A stretch of DNA of 64,000 nt from Microbacteriaceae bacterium (GTDB taxonomy: Bacteria > Actinomycetota > Actinomycetes > Actinomycetales > Microbacteriaceae): the NCBI GenBank assembly GCA_004297935.1, contig SCRE01000006.1:434001-498000 (forward strand), written 5' to 3'. The notes under the pieces were generated by a model, which was not told the DNA's origin, did no database searches, and saw nothing but the letters and a program-made list of their open reading frames with translations. Positions 27,474 through 36,983 of this stretch are shown one piece after another. Both the position numbers and the translations under genes were made by a program. Every line of letters begins with the position of its first letter. The first letter of the stretch is position 1.

Positions 27474-28109
27474 ATGGTTCGATCCCGATTCACGAAATTG
27501 CCTGTGGCTCAGCAACAGGCGATCGTGCAGGCGGCCCTCGACGAGTTCGCGGCGCACGGATTTCACGACGCCTCGCTCAACCGTATGATCGATGCCGCCG
27601 GAATCTCCAAGGGTTCGATGTACTACTACTTCGACGGCAAAGAGGATCTCTATGCCTACGTCGCGCAGCTCGGCCTGGCCGAGCTGTTCGAGCAGGTCGG
27701 CCCATTGCCCGACCTTGGCGTGGGGGATGCCGACGCCTTCTGGTCGGTTCTGGGCGACTACTACCTCCGGCTGATGCGAGCACTCGTCGCGTCACCGCAG
27801 TTGGCGGCCATGCTGCGCGGCTGGGCCGCTGCCGCGAATCGCCCCGCATCGCGGAAGGCGCAGGAGGAACTGGAGCAGACATCCCTCCCGTGGATCGCGC
27901 AGGTGCTCGCCATCGGGCAACGGGTGGGAGCGGTGCGCGACGACGTCCCACCCACCCTGCTGATCGCGGTCGCGATGGGCATGGGCGAGGCTATGGATGT
28001 CTGGCTCATGTCCCAGCGGGCCGACGATGACGCACTTCCCGGCCTCATCGCGTCGCTGATGAGCATGATCAGGGGAGCAGTCGGTCCCCGACTGGATAGC
28101 CATCCATGA
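27474..28109 (+). CDS. TetR/AcrR-family regulator
   Basis: A 211-residue repressor. The N-terminal HTH (about 10-55) includes IVQAALDEFAAHGFHDASLN and ISKGSMYYYFDGKEDLYAYV, typical for TetR. The C-terminal domain is helical and hydrophobic (MLRGWAAAANRP, LLIAVAMGMGEAMDVWLM) and binds an unknown ligand. It starts four bases after the monooxygenase stop; the operon promoter has two overlapping palindromes that it could bind. Confidence 0.88.
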   Translation: MVRSRFTKLPVAQQQAIVQAALDEFAAHGFHDASLNRMIDAAGISKGSMYYYFDGKEDLYAYVAQLGLAELFEQVGPLPDLGVGDADAFWSVLGDYYLRLMRALVASPQLAAMLRGWAAAANRPASRKAQEELEQTSLPWIAQVLAIGQRVGAVRDDVPPTLLIAVAMGMGEAMDVWLMSQRADDDALPGLIASLMSMIRGAVGPRLDSHP

Positions 28110-28694
28110 CGACACCGCGGCGAGCCCTGAGTCGCTCAGCCGTCAAGCCGGGCGGGCCGCTACCGGCTTGCCTTGCGCCACCGGCTGAACCGTCGACGGG
28201 GAGCTTCCTCGGGCCGCTCAACGCTCTGGGTACGTCACTCCAGCGGTCCGGCTCGAGATGCAGGTTGTACAGGAACACGCCCAGCATCTCGACCAACGCC
28301 ACGATCACGGCTCCGGACGATGGCGAAGAAACGGATAGCGCTCTTCACCATCAAGGTTGACGAACTGCCCGCGTGCGGATCCCCTACCGAAAACCGACCA
28401 TGTCGCGCTCAGCGATCGGCTCGCGGGCACGATACTCAGGCTCCTTTGATGGGGTTCAGCCGGCTCGAGGTGCGTCCGTTCGACGCCTAGCTGGCCGCTC
28501 CTGAACAATGCCGACGGCTACCGAACTTGCGTGAGGGTTGTAGCGCCCGCCATCCAGGATGTGCCGAAGTGCGGTGGGTGCTGTTCTGGTGGGTGGGGAA
28601 GACTGGTCGTTGAACGTGTTCTGCGAGCCGCTGAGCTGGAGTTGATTCTCATGTCCATTGCCTGCTACATGACCTGTCGCCCGGCGCGGCTGCC
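28110..28694. other. Gene-poor stretch before the antiporter
   Basis: About 585 bases without a supportable gene. A minus-strand frame (28069-28308) begins with a hydrophobic stretch (MIVALVEMLGVFLYNLHLEP) and could be a decayed gene, but I see no family. This may be an old recombination junction within the element cargo. Confidence 0.35.
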
Positions 28695-30161
28695 GTGATA
28701 ACCGATATCGAACCCTTCAGCGTCGCGATCTTCGTGATCTCGGCGGGTGTGATGGTCGCGGTGTTGTCTAATCGGCTGAGCGGATGGATCCGCATCCCGG
28801 CGCCTGCGTTGTTCCTCATCGTGTCGGCGGTCGCCGCCGCCATATTTCCCGTGCTTGGCACTGTGCCACACGAGGTCGACGAACGTATCGTGACCGTCGC
28901 GCTGATTTTCATCTTGTTCGACGGCGGCATCCACATCGGCTGGAAACGCTTCCGAACCGCTGCGGGCGCGGTGACCTGGCTGGGTGTGGCCGGCACCGTG
29001 GTGACGGCTGCTGCCTTGGCGACATCGGCGCACTTCCTTTTCGGCTTCGACTGGACGACGGCACTGCTGATCGGCGCGGCATTGTCGCCGACAGACCCGG
29101 CTGTCGTGTTCTCCGTGCTGGGCAAACGGGAGATTACTGGGCGCACAGGGACCATTCTCGAGGGTGAGTCAGGCGCAAACGATCCGGTGGGGATCGCCCT
29201 GATGGTATCTCTACTCGCGGCGACCGGCACAGGGTTCAGTGCCGTGGCCGCGGGTGTGGGCGAATTCGTTCTGCAGATGGCGATCGGCATCGTTGTCGGC
29301 GTACTTGGCGGCCGAGGACTGGCCATACTCATGCGACGAGTATCCCTCCCGAACGAGGCGCTTTATTCGGTGCGGACGATCGCGTGCGCAGCCTTGATAT
29401 ACGCCGCCGCGACCATCTTGCACGGCTCCGGGTTTCTGGCCGTACTCCTGGCCGGAATCCTCATCGGAGACGTTCACGCGCCCTACAAGCGTGAGATCGA
29501 ACGGTTCTCCGCCGGGATCGCGGGCCTGTCCGAGATTGTCGTATTCTCCGTGCTCGGGCTGAGTATTTCGCTTTCCGAAGTTTTCCGGCCGGACGTGCTG
29601 TCGGCCGGAATCGGACTTGCTGCGTTGTTGATATTTGTCATCAGGCCGGTCTTCGTCGGATTGGTGATGGCACCGATCCGCTTACGGTGGGGCGATCGGG
29701 CATTCGTGCTCTGGGCCGGCCTGAAAGGGGCGGTGCCGATCCTGCTCGGCATGTTCATCCTCAGCGCCGCAGTCGCCGGGGCAGTGCGCGTCTACGCGAT
29801 CATCTTCATCGTGGTGCTGGTCTCGGTCGTGCTCCAGGGCGGGCTTGTGCCTCTGTTCGCTCGTCTCTTCCGGGTGCCGATGCGAGCGATCGAGCCTGAA
29901 CCGTGGGCATCGGGGCTCCGATTCAATGAGGAACCCGAGGGGTTGCACCGTCGCGTAATCGCCGCCGGCTCGCCGGCGGATGGTGCCACGGTGCATGGCC
30001 TTGCGCTTGGCGAGTCCGGGTGGGTCAGCATGATCAACCGGGACGGCCGACTGGTCCAAGTTCGAGGCAACACCCGGTTGCAGGCAGGTGATATCGTTTT
30101 GGTCCTCGGCGAGTCGGACGCCGATCTCGATCGTCTTTTTGCGCTGCCGCCCACCGAATAA
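28695..30161 (+). CDS. CPA1-family cation/proton antiporter with C-terminal RCK-type domain
   Basis: Exchanges Na+ or K+ for protons across the membrane. The 488-residue protein has about 12 transmembrane segments with the antiporter signatures ALSPTDPAVVFSVL and GESGANDPVGIAL (the transport Asp in NDP). The soluble tail (about 400-488) resembles the TrkA_C domain of NhaP2/CvrA-type K+/H+ antiporters (LGESGWVSMINRDGRLVQVRG, LQAGDIVLVLGE). Start GTG at 28695. It is followed by a ClC protein that also ends in a TrkA_C-like domain, suggesting joint ion and pH balance. Confidence 0.88.
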   Translation: MITDIEPFSVAIFVISAGVMVAVLSNRLSGWIRIPAPALFLIVSAVAAAIFPVLGTVPHEVDERIVTVALIFILFDGGIHIGWKRFRTAAGAVTWLGVAGTVVTAAALATSAHFLFGFDWTTALLIGAALSPTDPAVVFSVLGKREITGRTGTILEGESGANDPVGIALMVSLLAATGTGFSAVAAGVGEFVLQMAIGIVVGVLGGRGLAILMRRVSLPNEALYSVRTIACAALIYAAATILHGSGFLAVLLAGILIGDVHAPYKREIERFSAGIAGLSEIVVFSVLGLSISLSEVFRPDVLSAGIGLAALLIFVIRPVFVGLVMAPIRLRWGDRAFVLWAGLKGAVPILLGMFILSAAVAGAVRVYAIIFIVVLVSVVLQGGLVPLFARLFRVPMRAIEPEPWASGLRFNEEPEGLHRRVIAAGSPADGATVHGLALGESGWVSMINRDGRLVQVRGNTRLQAGDIVLVLGESDADLDRLFALPPTE

Positions 30162-30501
30162 TCGGATGCACTCTGGAGCCACACGGACTGCGGGTGCGCA
30201 CCGTGTTCGCCAAAAGTTACCAAGTCACGCTGCGTGGGCGAGGAATGGATCCGCCTTACATCCCAGAACAGCGGCATCCGCCGGCTCATGGCCACCCCAA
30301 TCCGGACGCCTCCGTGTATTGCGGGCCGTTCCGCTTGTGAGAGGGATTTCGACGGGGTGTGTCGGATCTGTGGTGGTGATCGCCCCTGGAAAAGGGCGGT
30401 GAAGTCCAAGGCTGTACATTGGGACTCCGGAGGAAGGCAGCGATGATCGAAGGCTTGACCGGGTGCGCATCCACCGTCATACCGGGCTGGCGGGTTGACC
30501 G
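30162..30501. other. Intergenic region between antiporter and ClC genes
   Basis: About 340 bases. Open frames here lack family signal and ribosome sites. Nothing else seen. Confidence 0.4.
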
Positions 30502-32595
30502 GTGGTGTGGCGCGCGACCGCACCGACGGGCATGACGTCCCTGCGCAAGCGCGGCGGGCCGCTCGCCCGGATGCGCGCCGCCGGCGCCGGCGCCGGCAGG
30601 TGGGTGCGCCAAGCCAGCTATCTGCAGAAGTGGCTGGTGTTGGGCACGTTCATCGGCATCATCGCGGGACTGGGCGCCGTCGTGTTCTACACCCTGTTGC
30701 GGCTGGCCAGCTCCGTGTTCCTGGGCCTGCTCGGCGGATACTCCGTGCCGCAGCCCGCCGCCGAGGACGGCTTCGCCGGTACCGGACACTTTCCGACCTG
30801 GTGGCTGATCCCGATCATCGTATGCCTGGGCGGCCTGCTGTCGGGTGCCATCGTCATTTTGTTCGCGCCGGAGGCCGAGGGGCACGGGACGAACGCCGCC
30901 ATCGACGCGGTGCACCGCAACCCGCGGGGGATCCGCTCGCGTGCCGTGGTAGTGAAGATGATCGCGTCGGCCATTACGATCGGCTCCGGCGGCTCCGGCG
31001 GACGGGAGGGGCCCACCGCGCAGATTTCGGCCGGGTTCGGTTCACTGTTGGCGCGCACGCTCGACTTGTCACCGGAAGATGGCCGCATCGCCGTGTCGAT
31101 CGGCATCGGCTCGGGGATCGGAGCGATCTTCGGTGCCCCGCTCGGCGGTGCGGTGCTTGCCGCCGACATCGTCTACCGCGATGACTTCGAGGCCGAGGCG
31201 CTCGTGCCAGGGCTGATCTCCTCCATCGTCAGCTACGCGGTATGGGGACTATTCGAGGGCTTCTCGCCGATGTTCGGCTACGCGGCGCCGGACTATCGGT
31301 TCGATCAGCCCGTTCAACTACTCTGGTTCGCGGTCATCGGCGTCATCGCGGGCCTGGTCGGGCTCGTGTATGCGAAGTCGTATTACTCGGTCGCCGGGCT
31401 CAGTAAACGCTTGCGCGTGCCGCGGATGGTGCGCCCCGCTCTCGGCGGCCTTGCCGTCGGGCTGTTGGCGTTGGCGATTCCGCAGGTGCTGGGTACCGGA
31501 TATGGCTGGGTGCAGCAGGCGTTGGGCCGGGAGACGTTGCTGGCCATTCCTTTGTGGATCGTCCTTGCGCTGCCGTTCGCCAAGATCCTGGCGACGTCGT
31601 TGTCGATCGGCACCGGGGGATCGGGCGGGATCTTCGGCCCCGGCACCGTCATCGGCGGGTTCGTCGGATCGGCGCTGTGGCGGCTTCTGGAGCCTCTTGG
31701 GCCGGGCCTGGGTGTGCCGCACTCACCGGCGCCGTTCGTCATCGTCGGGATGATGGCGTGTTTCGGCGCCATCGCGCGGGCGCCGCTGGCCATGATGCTC
31801 ATGGTCGCCGAAATGACGGGGAGTCTGACGATCCTGGCCCCGGCCATGATGGCCGTTGGCATCGCCTACCTGATCGTGCGCCGCACCGACACCACCATCT
31901 ACCGCAGCCAGCTGCGTAACCGTGCAGAAGCGCAATCCGCGCGGTTGCGCCTGGGGTTGCCGCTGCTGGGCCGGGTCGCGGTGGCCGAGGCCATGACGAC
32001 ACCGCGCGTCGTCCTGCCCGCGGACATCTCGGTGGCCGAGGCTGTCGCTCGGCTGGTGTCGGCCAGTGCACCCGGTGCCCCGGTGGCCGACGCCGAGGGC
32101 AGGTTCGCGGGCACTCTCGACCTCGCCCAACTGCGCACGGTAGCCGCGCTTGACTCGCCGCTCTCGCGGCATGTGGATGCCGCCGCCCCGACGGTGCCTA
32201 TCGGGAGCGATCTCGGTCAGGCCGTCGATGCCTTGCCGGAGGGGCACGGCTGGCTCACCGTGCTCGACGACGATCGCCGCGTGCGCGGCATTCTTGCCAT
32301 CAGCGACGTGGTACGCGCCTATAATGCCGCACTGCGCACCGACGAGCGGCACCTCGCGCAGGTTAGCGCGAACTCGGGTCTGACCTATATTCGGATGACA
32401 GAATCATCTCCGCTGGCCGGACATACCCTATCCGAGCGCGGGCTGCCCGACGGTGTCATCGTCGTATCGGTGCGCCGCGACGACGATGTACTCCTGGGCG
32501 CAGGCTCGGTGCGGCTGCGCGCCAACGATCTCGTTGCGGTGCTGGCGCCGCCGGGCTTGATTGCCGCCGTTCGTGCACTACTGGCACCTGACTGA
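30502..32595 (+). CDS. ClC-family chloride channel/transporter with CBS and TrkA_C domains
   Basis: Moves chloride, alone or against protons. The 697-residue protein has a ClC membrane domain (about 40-455) with the anion-site motifs EGHGTN, GREGPTAQISA (gating Glu) and GTGGSGGIFGPG. CBS-like sequences follow (about 485-600: VAEAMTTPRVVLPADISVAEAV) and then a C-terminal TrkA_C-like part (PLAGHTLSERGLPDGVIVV). The GTG at 30502 is the longest start; ATG at 30532 (MTSLRKRGG) is as likely, since neither has a clear ribosome site. Confidence 0.88.
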   Translation: MVWRATAPTGMTSLRKRGGPLARMRAAGAGAGRWVRQASYLQKWLVLGTFIGIIAGLGAVVFYTLLRLASSVFLGLLGGYSVPQPAAEDGFAGTGHFPTWWLIPIIVCLGGLLSGAIVILFAPEAEGHGTNAAIDAVHRNPRGIRSRAVVVKMIASAITIGSGGSGGREGPTAQISAGFGSLLARTLDLSPEDGRIAVSIGIGSGIGAIFGAPLGGAVLAADIVYRDDFEAEALVPGLISSIVSYAVWGLFEGFSPMFGYAAPDYRFDQPVQLLWFAVIGVIAGLVGLVYAKSYYSVAGLSKRLRVPRMVRPALGGLAVGLLALAIPQVLGTGYGWVQQALGRETLLAIPLWIVLALPFAKILATSLSIGTGGSGGIFGPGTVIGGFVGSALWRLLEPLGPGLGVPHSPAPFVIVGMMACFGAIARAPLAMMLMVAEMTGSLTILAPAMMAVGIAYLIVRRTDTTIYRSQLRNRAEAQSARLRLGLPLLGRVAVAEAMTTPRVVLPADISVAEAVARLVSASAPGAPVADAEGRFAGTLDLAQLRTVAALDSPLSRHVDAAAPTVPIGSDLGQAVDALPEGHGWLTVLDDDRRVRGILAISDVVRAYNAALRTDERHLAQVSANSGLTYIRMTESSPLAGHTLSERGLPDGVIVVSVRRDDDVLLGAGSVRLRANDLVAVLAPPGLIAAVRALLAPD

Positions 32596-32768
32596 GAAAG
32601 TTTCAAACCGCCGCCGCGGGTCAGGTTTCGACTTCGGTGGATTCCGTGTCCGCGTAGCATTGAAGCAGTCCTCAGATGCGACAACCAGATCTTGCCGTTG
32701 GGCGGGCTACTGCAGTCAGCAGGCATTGGAGGTCGAGTATTTTAGGGTTCGGTGCGACACCATCTCCG

Positions 32769-33803
32769 ATGCCGACCCCTGGTGTGGGCACGCCGATGCA
32801 GATGATGAACGGTCAGGGCATCATGTGGATGCCGACCCGGCCGCCGACACTGGCGCACCTGATGGCTTGGCATCTTCAACCGGTGCCCATGCTTCCGATG
32901 TTCGCCGTGCTGCTCCTGGGGCTCTACCTGTTCGGGGTGCGGCAATTGCATCAGCGCGGGGTGCACTGGCCGTTGGGGCGGACCTTGTGGTGGCTGCTGG
33001 GCGTGGCCACGATCTGGGAAGCCACCGCGACCGGGCTCGACGGATACGGCATGGAGTTATTCAGTGTGCACATGGTTCAGCACATGACCCTGAGCATGTT
33101 CGCGCCGATCTTCCTCGTGCTCGGTGCACCGATGACCCTGCTGCTTCGCAGTCTCCCGGCAACGCACAACAGTCGCTGGAATGTACGCAGAATTCTGCTT
33201 CTGTTCCTGCACAGCCGCTTTGCACGATTCATCACGCACCCGATCGTCACCGGCGCCCTGTTCTTGATGAGCCTGTATGGACTCTATTTCACGCCGATCT
33301 TCGACTTCCTGATGCGCACGATGTGGGGCCACAACATCATGCTGGTCCATTTCATCCTGATCGGGATGCTGTACTTCTGGGGCGTCGTGGGCGTGGACCC
33401 GTCACCGCGCCGATACTCCAACGGCGACCGGAATCTGAGCGGTGCGGCGACGCGTATTTTCGAGCTGTTCGCCACGACACCGTTCCACGCGTTCTTCGGC
33501 GTGGTCGTCATGATGTCAACCACCCTCATCGTGCACTGGTACGCCGTCCCCGTTCCCGCTTGGGGCATCGCGCCTCTTTCTGATCAAAGAGTCGGCGGCG
33601 GCATCGCCTGGGCCACCACGGAACTGCCCACGCTCATCGTGCTCAGCGCACTGTTCTGGCAGTGGCAGAAATCAGAAGCACGGCACGAGCGCGTTGCGGA
33701 CCGTAAGGTGTTACGCAACGGCGACATCGAGCGTGTCGCCTACAACGGCTACCTCGCCTCACTGGCAGCCCGTGACGACCAGACAACACCACACTCACCC
33801 TGA
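32769..33803 (+). CDS. CtaG-type (caa3) cytochrome c oxidase assembly/membrane protein
   Basis: Multi-pass membrane protein of the caa3_CtaG family, linked in Bacillus to cytochrome oxidase formation and copper. From ATG 32769 it is 344 residues with about seven transmembrane segments. The conserved His/Met motifs are HMVQHMTLSMFAP, MWGHNIMLVHF and TTPFHAFFGVVVM. An upstream in-frame ATG at 32676 would add 31 residues; no ribosome site distinguishes them. The downstream CcdA and SCO1-TlpA genes support a role in copper and heme-copper oxidase maturation. Confidence 0.85.
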   Translation: MPTPGVGTPMQMMNGQGIMWMPTRPPTLAHLMAWHLQPVPMLPMFAVLLLGLYLFGVRQLHQRGVHWPLGRTLWWLLGVATIWEATATGLDGYGMELFSVHMVQHMTLSMFAPIFLVLGAPMTLLLRSLPATHNSRWNVRRILLLFLHSRFARFITHPIVTGALFLMSLYGLYFTPIFDFLMRTMWGHNIMLVHFILIGMLYFWGVVGVDPSPRRYSNGDRNLSGAATRIFELFATTPFHAFFGVVVMMSTTLIVHWYAVPVPAWGIAPLSDQRVGGGIAWATTELPTLIVLSALFWQWQKSEARHERVADRKVLRNGDIERVAYNGYLASLAARDDQTTPHSP

Positions 33804-34161
33804 ACGGAACCGTGAGTTCGCGGCGCCCAGTACGGCCTCGCGGCCACAGGCAGGTCACTGTCTCGAATCTTCAAGCAGGTTGAGAATATGGTCTGTACTT
33901 ACATAGCTTCGACTCACGCATTTTTGCGATCGTTGCGCTGGTGCGAGAATGAGTGGCGGTGCGAATGTCCGTACTGGGCAGAGAAGAGCGACGAGTGGGT
34001 CGGGTGATACTGGTGGATGTGCGCGTCGGGTTCGAGACCTTCGCGGCCGCGGCGGGGGGACCCCAACTGAGGATCTGCTCTCTTGGAGCTTGACGGCGCG
34101 TCTTATCCGACCGGGCCGCACCACTGCACCCGCAGCACGGGCCAATCATGACGGGGCGGCC
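33804..34161. other. Intergenic region before ccdA
   Basis: About 360 bases. The ccdA frame is open through part of it, but its translation is Arg/Gly-rich without membrane character, so it is treated as non-coding. Nothing else recognised. Confidence 0.4.
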
Positions 34162-35157
34162 ATGATCGCCACCGTGCCGATCCTTTACGCGTTCACGCTC
34201 GGCTTGATCGCGGCGGTCAACCCGTGCGGCTTTCCGCTGCTACCGGCCTATCTGGCGCTCTTCGCGGCGGACGACTCTGGTCACGCATCCACCGGCCACA
34301 TCCCAGGCGCCCATACCTTCGGCGGCCACAGCTCAGAGGCCCGCTTCTCAACCGCTCACCGGTGGGCACACCGCACCGTGCGGGGACTTACCGCTGGCGC
34401 CTGTGTCACCGCTGGGTTCGTCGTCGCGTTCGGATGCGCCGGCTTGATCGTCGAGTCGGGCATGCATCTCATCATCAGCTGGATTCCGTGGGCGATGATC
34501 CTGATCGCGGCCGCGATGGTCGCATTCGGCATCCAGGGCCTCGCCGGAGGGCATCTGAGACTGCCGCTGCCGACGCCTCACTTTAGAAGCGGATCGAGCG
34601 CCCTGTCGATGGCCGGCTTCGGAGTCGCGTACGCCGTCGCGTCACTGACCTGCGCGCTGCCTCTTTTCCTGGCCGGCGTCGCGGGAGCATTCACGCGGAT
34701 GGGCGTGCTCGCCGGCGGGGCGGCGTTCGTCGCCTACGCGCTGGGTATGGGTGTATTCGTCACCGCGGCGAGCCTGATCGCCGCCCACGCCGGCCCGGGT
34801 TCCATTCGGCGGCTCGGCGCTCTCGGCCGATACGTCCCCCGGATCGCGGCCGCGGTCATCACCCTGGTCGGGCTCTACCTCGTCTACTACTGGATCAGCG
34901 ACTTGGTGAGCCCGCTGTCGACGCCCGGCCCCGTGCGCCTCGTCGACGCGGTGCAGGCGGGCATCAGCTCGGCGCTTGCCGTCGCACCCGTACTCGTCGG
35001 CAGCCTGGCCGGGGCCGTCGTCGTTTTCGCGCTCGCATTGACCGCGTGGGCGGTCTACCGACGCTCACTTCCCGGCCAGGCAGGCCTCGTGCTCCACCAA
35101 GCAAGCCCGGCAATTGACCAATCGCTCCCCGCACAGGATGGCGTTGCCGATGACTGA
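34162..35157 (+). CDS. ccdA: CcdA/DsbD-like thiol-redox membrane protein
   Basis: Carries electrons from cytoplasmic thioredoxin to extracytoplasmic thiol proteins. The 331-residue protein has about six to seven transmembrane segments with the two hallmark cysteines in AAVNPCGFPLLPAYLALF and SLTCALPLFLAGV. A His-rich loop of about 35 residues (six His, about residues 40-75) sits between the first two helices and is not typical. Start ATG at 34162 is directly before the first helix. Its stop overlaps the next gene by eight bases, so it probably reduces the SCO1-TlpA fusion. Confidence 0.88.
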   Translation: MIATVPILYAFTLGLIAAVNPCGFPLLPAYLALFAADDSGHASTGHIPGAHTFGGHSSEARFSTAHRWAHRTVRGLTAGACVTAGFVVAFGCAGLIVESGMHLIISWIPWAMILIAAAMVAFGIQGLAGGHLRLPLPTPHFRSGSSALSMAGFGVAYAVASLTCALPLFLAGVAGAFTRMGVLAGGAAFVAYALGMGVFVTAASLIAAHAGPGSIRRLGALGRYVPRIAAAVITLVGLYLVYYWISDLVSPLSTPGPVRLVDAVQAGISSALAVAPVLVGSLAGAVVVFALALTAWAVYRRSLPGQAGLVLHQASPAIDQSLPAQDGVADD

Positions 35158-36454
35158 ACAATCTCCCACCCCTTCCCCTGACCACGCTCCCGCCCGAGCC
35201 GCGGCTGGCGCAGTTCATGATGCGGCGGTCGAGGGCGCGCCCGCACCGAACGAAACGGCACCGAATACGGCAGCATCGCGACGCCGAGGGCCATGGATGG
35301 CCTGGGCGGCGGGCGGCGTGGCCCTCGCCCTCGCCCTCGTCGGCATCATCGTCGTTGGCACGACGCAGAGTTCCCCCGTCAACGCCGCCGATACCATGCC
35401 GGGCATCAACCAGGCGAGTGCGTCTGTTCTGCAACTCGATCCGATCACGGGCAAGCCGCTTAAGGCGCCCGGCTTCTCCCTGACCGACCAGAACGGCAGC
35501 CCGCTCTCACTGACCCAGTTCGCGGGCGAGTCGGTCGTCCTGACATTCAACGACGACAAGTGCACCGACCTGTGCACCCTGCTGGCGCAAGACGTCGTCG
35601 CCGCCAACCACGACCTGGCCGGCGCTACGAAGCAGGTCGCGTTCGTCTCGATCAACGCCAACCCGTACTATCCGCAGGTTGCGGCGGTGAAGTCCTGGAC
35701 CGATGCCCACGGGCTCGGAAACGCCGCGAACTGGTATTACGGAACCGCCGACCCGGCACAGTTGAGCGCACTCTGGAAGAGCTACGGCGTCCCCGTCGAA
35801 GCGGATGCCGCCACCAAGACGATCGTGCATGGCACCGAAGTCTTCTTCATCGACCCGGCCGGGAACGAGCGTGCGCTCGGCCAATTCGGCACAGAGTCCG
35901 CCGACACCGCCGTCTTCGCCCACACCATGGCCCAGGCCGCCGTCGACCTGCTACCCGCGAGCAATCGCAGCATGGTCGCGGGCCCGTCAGCTTTGCCGCC
36001 ACAGCACGGCGGCACGCAGCTCGGCGCGACGCCGGCGGCGGTCTCGCTTCCGCTGCTCGGCGCATCCGGTTCGAAGCTCTCCACCTCGACCGACGCCGGC
36101 AAGTACACGGTCGTGAACTTCTGGTCGAGCACGTGCACGGCGTGCGTGGGCGAGCTGCCCGACCTTCAGAAGGCGTCCAGCAGCCTCGGGCCGTCGGTCG
36201 CTTTCGTCGGCATCGACGTCTCCGACGCGGCACACGCCGGTCAGGCATTCGCCGAACGCGCGGGGGTAACGTATCCACTGCTGGCGGATGCGGGCGGATC
36301 GGTCGCCGGCCGATTCCAGATCTCCGGGCTTCCCTACACGGTGATTCTCGGACCGAAGGGCAAGGTGCTGGTACGCCACCCCGGCGCCTTCACGTCCGAG
36401 CAGCTCGAATACGTCGTGCAGAGCCTCGACCCGAAACTCGGCGGCAGTCAATGA
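35150..36454 (+). CDS. SCO1/SenC-thioredoxin (TlpA-like) fusion protein
   Basis: A 434-residue membrane-anchored protein with two redox domains. After a polar N-terminus and one anchor helix (about 47-66) comes a SCO1/SenC domain (about 100-260) with the copper-binding CxxxC in DDKCTDLCTLLAQDV and a later His in KTIVHGTEVFFIDPAG. A linker leads to a TlpA-like thioredoxin domain (about 305-430) with CxxC in NFWSSTCTACVGELPDL and the cis-Pro loop SGLPYTVIL. SCO1 metallates the CuA site of cytochrome oxidase, TlpA-like proteins reduce it, and CcdA can supply the electrons; here both steps sit in one chain next to ccdA. ATG 35150 overlaps the ccdA stop. Confidence 0.88.
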   Translation: MTEQSPTPSPDHAPARAAAGAVHDAAVEGAPAPNETAPNTAASRRRGPWMAWAAGGVALALALVGIIVVGTTQSSPVNAADTMPGINQASASVLQLDPITGKPLKAPGFSLTDQNGSPLSLTQFAGESVVLTFNDDKCTDLCTLLAQDVVAANHDLAGATKQVAFVSINANPYYPQVAAVKSWTDAHGLGNAANWYYGTADPAQLSALWKSYGVPVEADAATKTIVHGTEVFFIDPAGNERALGQFGTESADTAVFAHTMAQAAVDLLPASNRSMVAGPSALPPQHGGTQLGATPAAVSLPLLGASGSKLSTSTDAGKYTVVNFWSSTCTACVGELPDLQKASSSLGPSVAFVGIDVSDAAHAGQAFAERAGVTYPLLADAGGSVAGRFQISGLPYTVILGPKGKVLVRHPGAFTSEQLEYVVQSLDPKLGGSQ

Positions 36455-36983
36455 TGCTTGCCACGGCTCGTTTCCAGCTTTAGTGCCGTGCGAACGTGCC
36501 TCACAGCCAACTCTCGGCCAGGGCCGGGTCCGGGTCGATCGTGTCGTCGGCTTGGTAGGTGAGGACGATCAATTGTCGCAGGCAGTAATTACGCAGAGTT
36601 GTGGGGAAATCGTCTGCAAGCCTGTTGTAGACGACGCGTCACTGTTTGCGGGCAACGACAAGCCAGAGGTGCGCAGCAGGCATAGTGCGTAGGGGACGGA
36701 CCTAGCGGACAGGAGTAGCAGCGAGATCACTGGGGCCCTGGCTGGTCCTCGGCCCACGCGATCGCGCGAAAAAGGGAGGGAACCCACGCCGGAGCAGACA
36801 CTCCCACGATCAGAAGACCTTCTCATCGACGCCACCTCGAATGCGAAAGGCTCGCGCTGACCGGAATAGGCTCACCGAGGCACCAGCGCAGACTTTTAGA
36901 CCTGACGCCGCCGGAACCCGCGTCACAAGTGAGCTCGAATCCTCTAAGCAGATCCTTCTCTTCTGGATTTGAATGAATGGACG
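36455..36983. other. Intergenic region upstream of the relaxase
   Basis: About 530 bases with no supportable gene. It holds a strong inverted repeat at 36610-36634 and leads into the relaxase promoter. The position in front of a MobF relaxase makes it the natural place for an origin of transfer. Confidence 0.5.
36610..36634. other. Candidate oriT hairpin
   Basis: TCGTCTGCAA and TTGTAGACGA form a 10-bp inverted repeat (9 of 10 pairs) around GCCTG, about 400 bases before the MobF relaxase gene. Relaxases of this class recognise such hairpins near nic; no nic consensus could be assigned. Confidence 0.35.
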
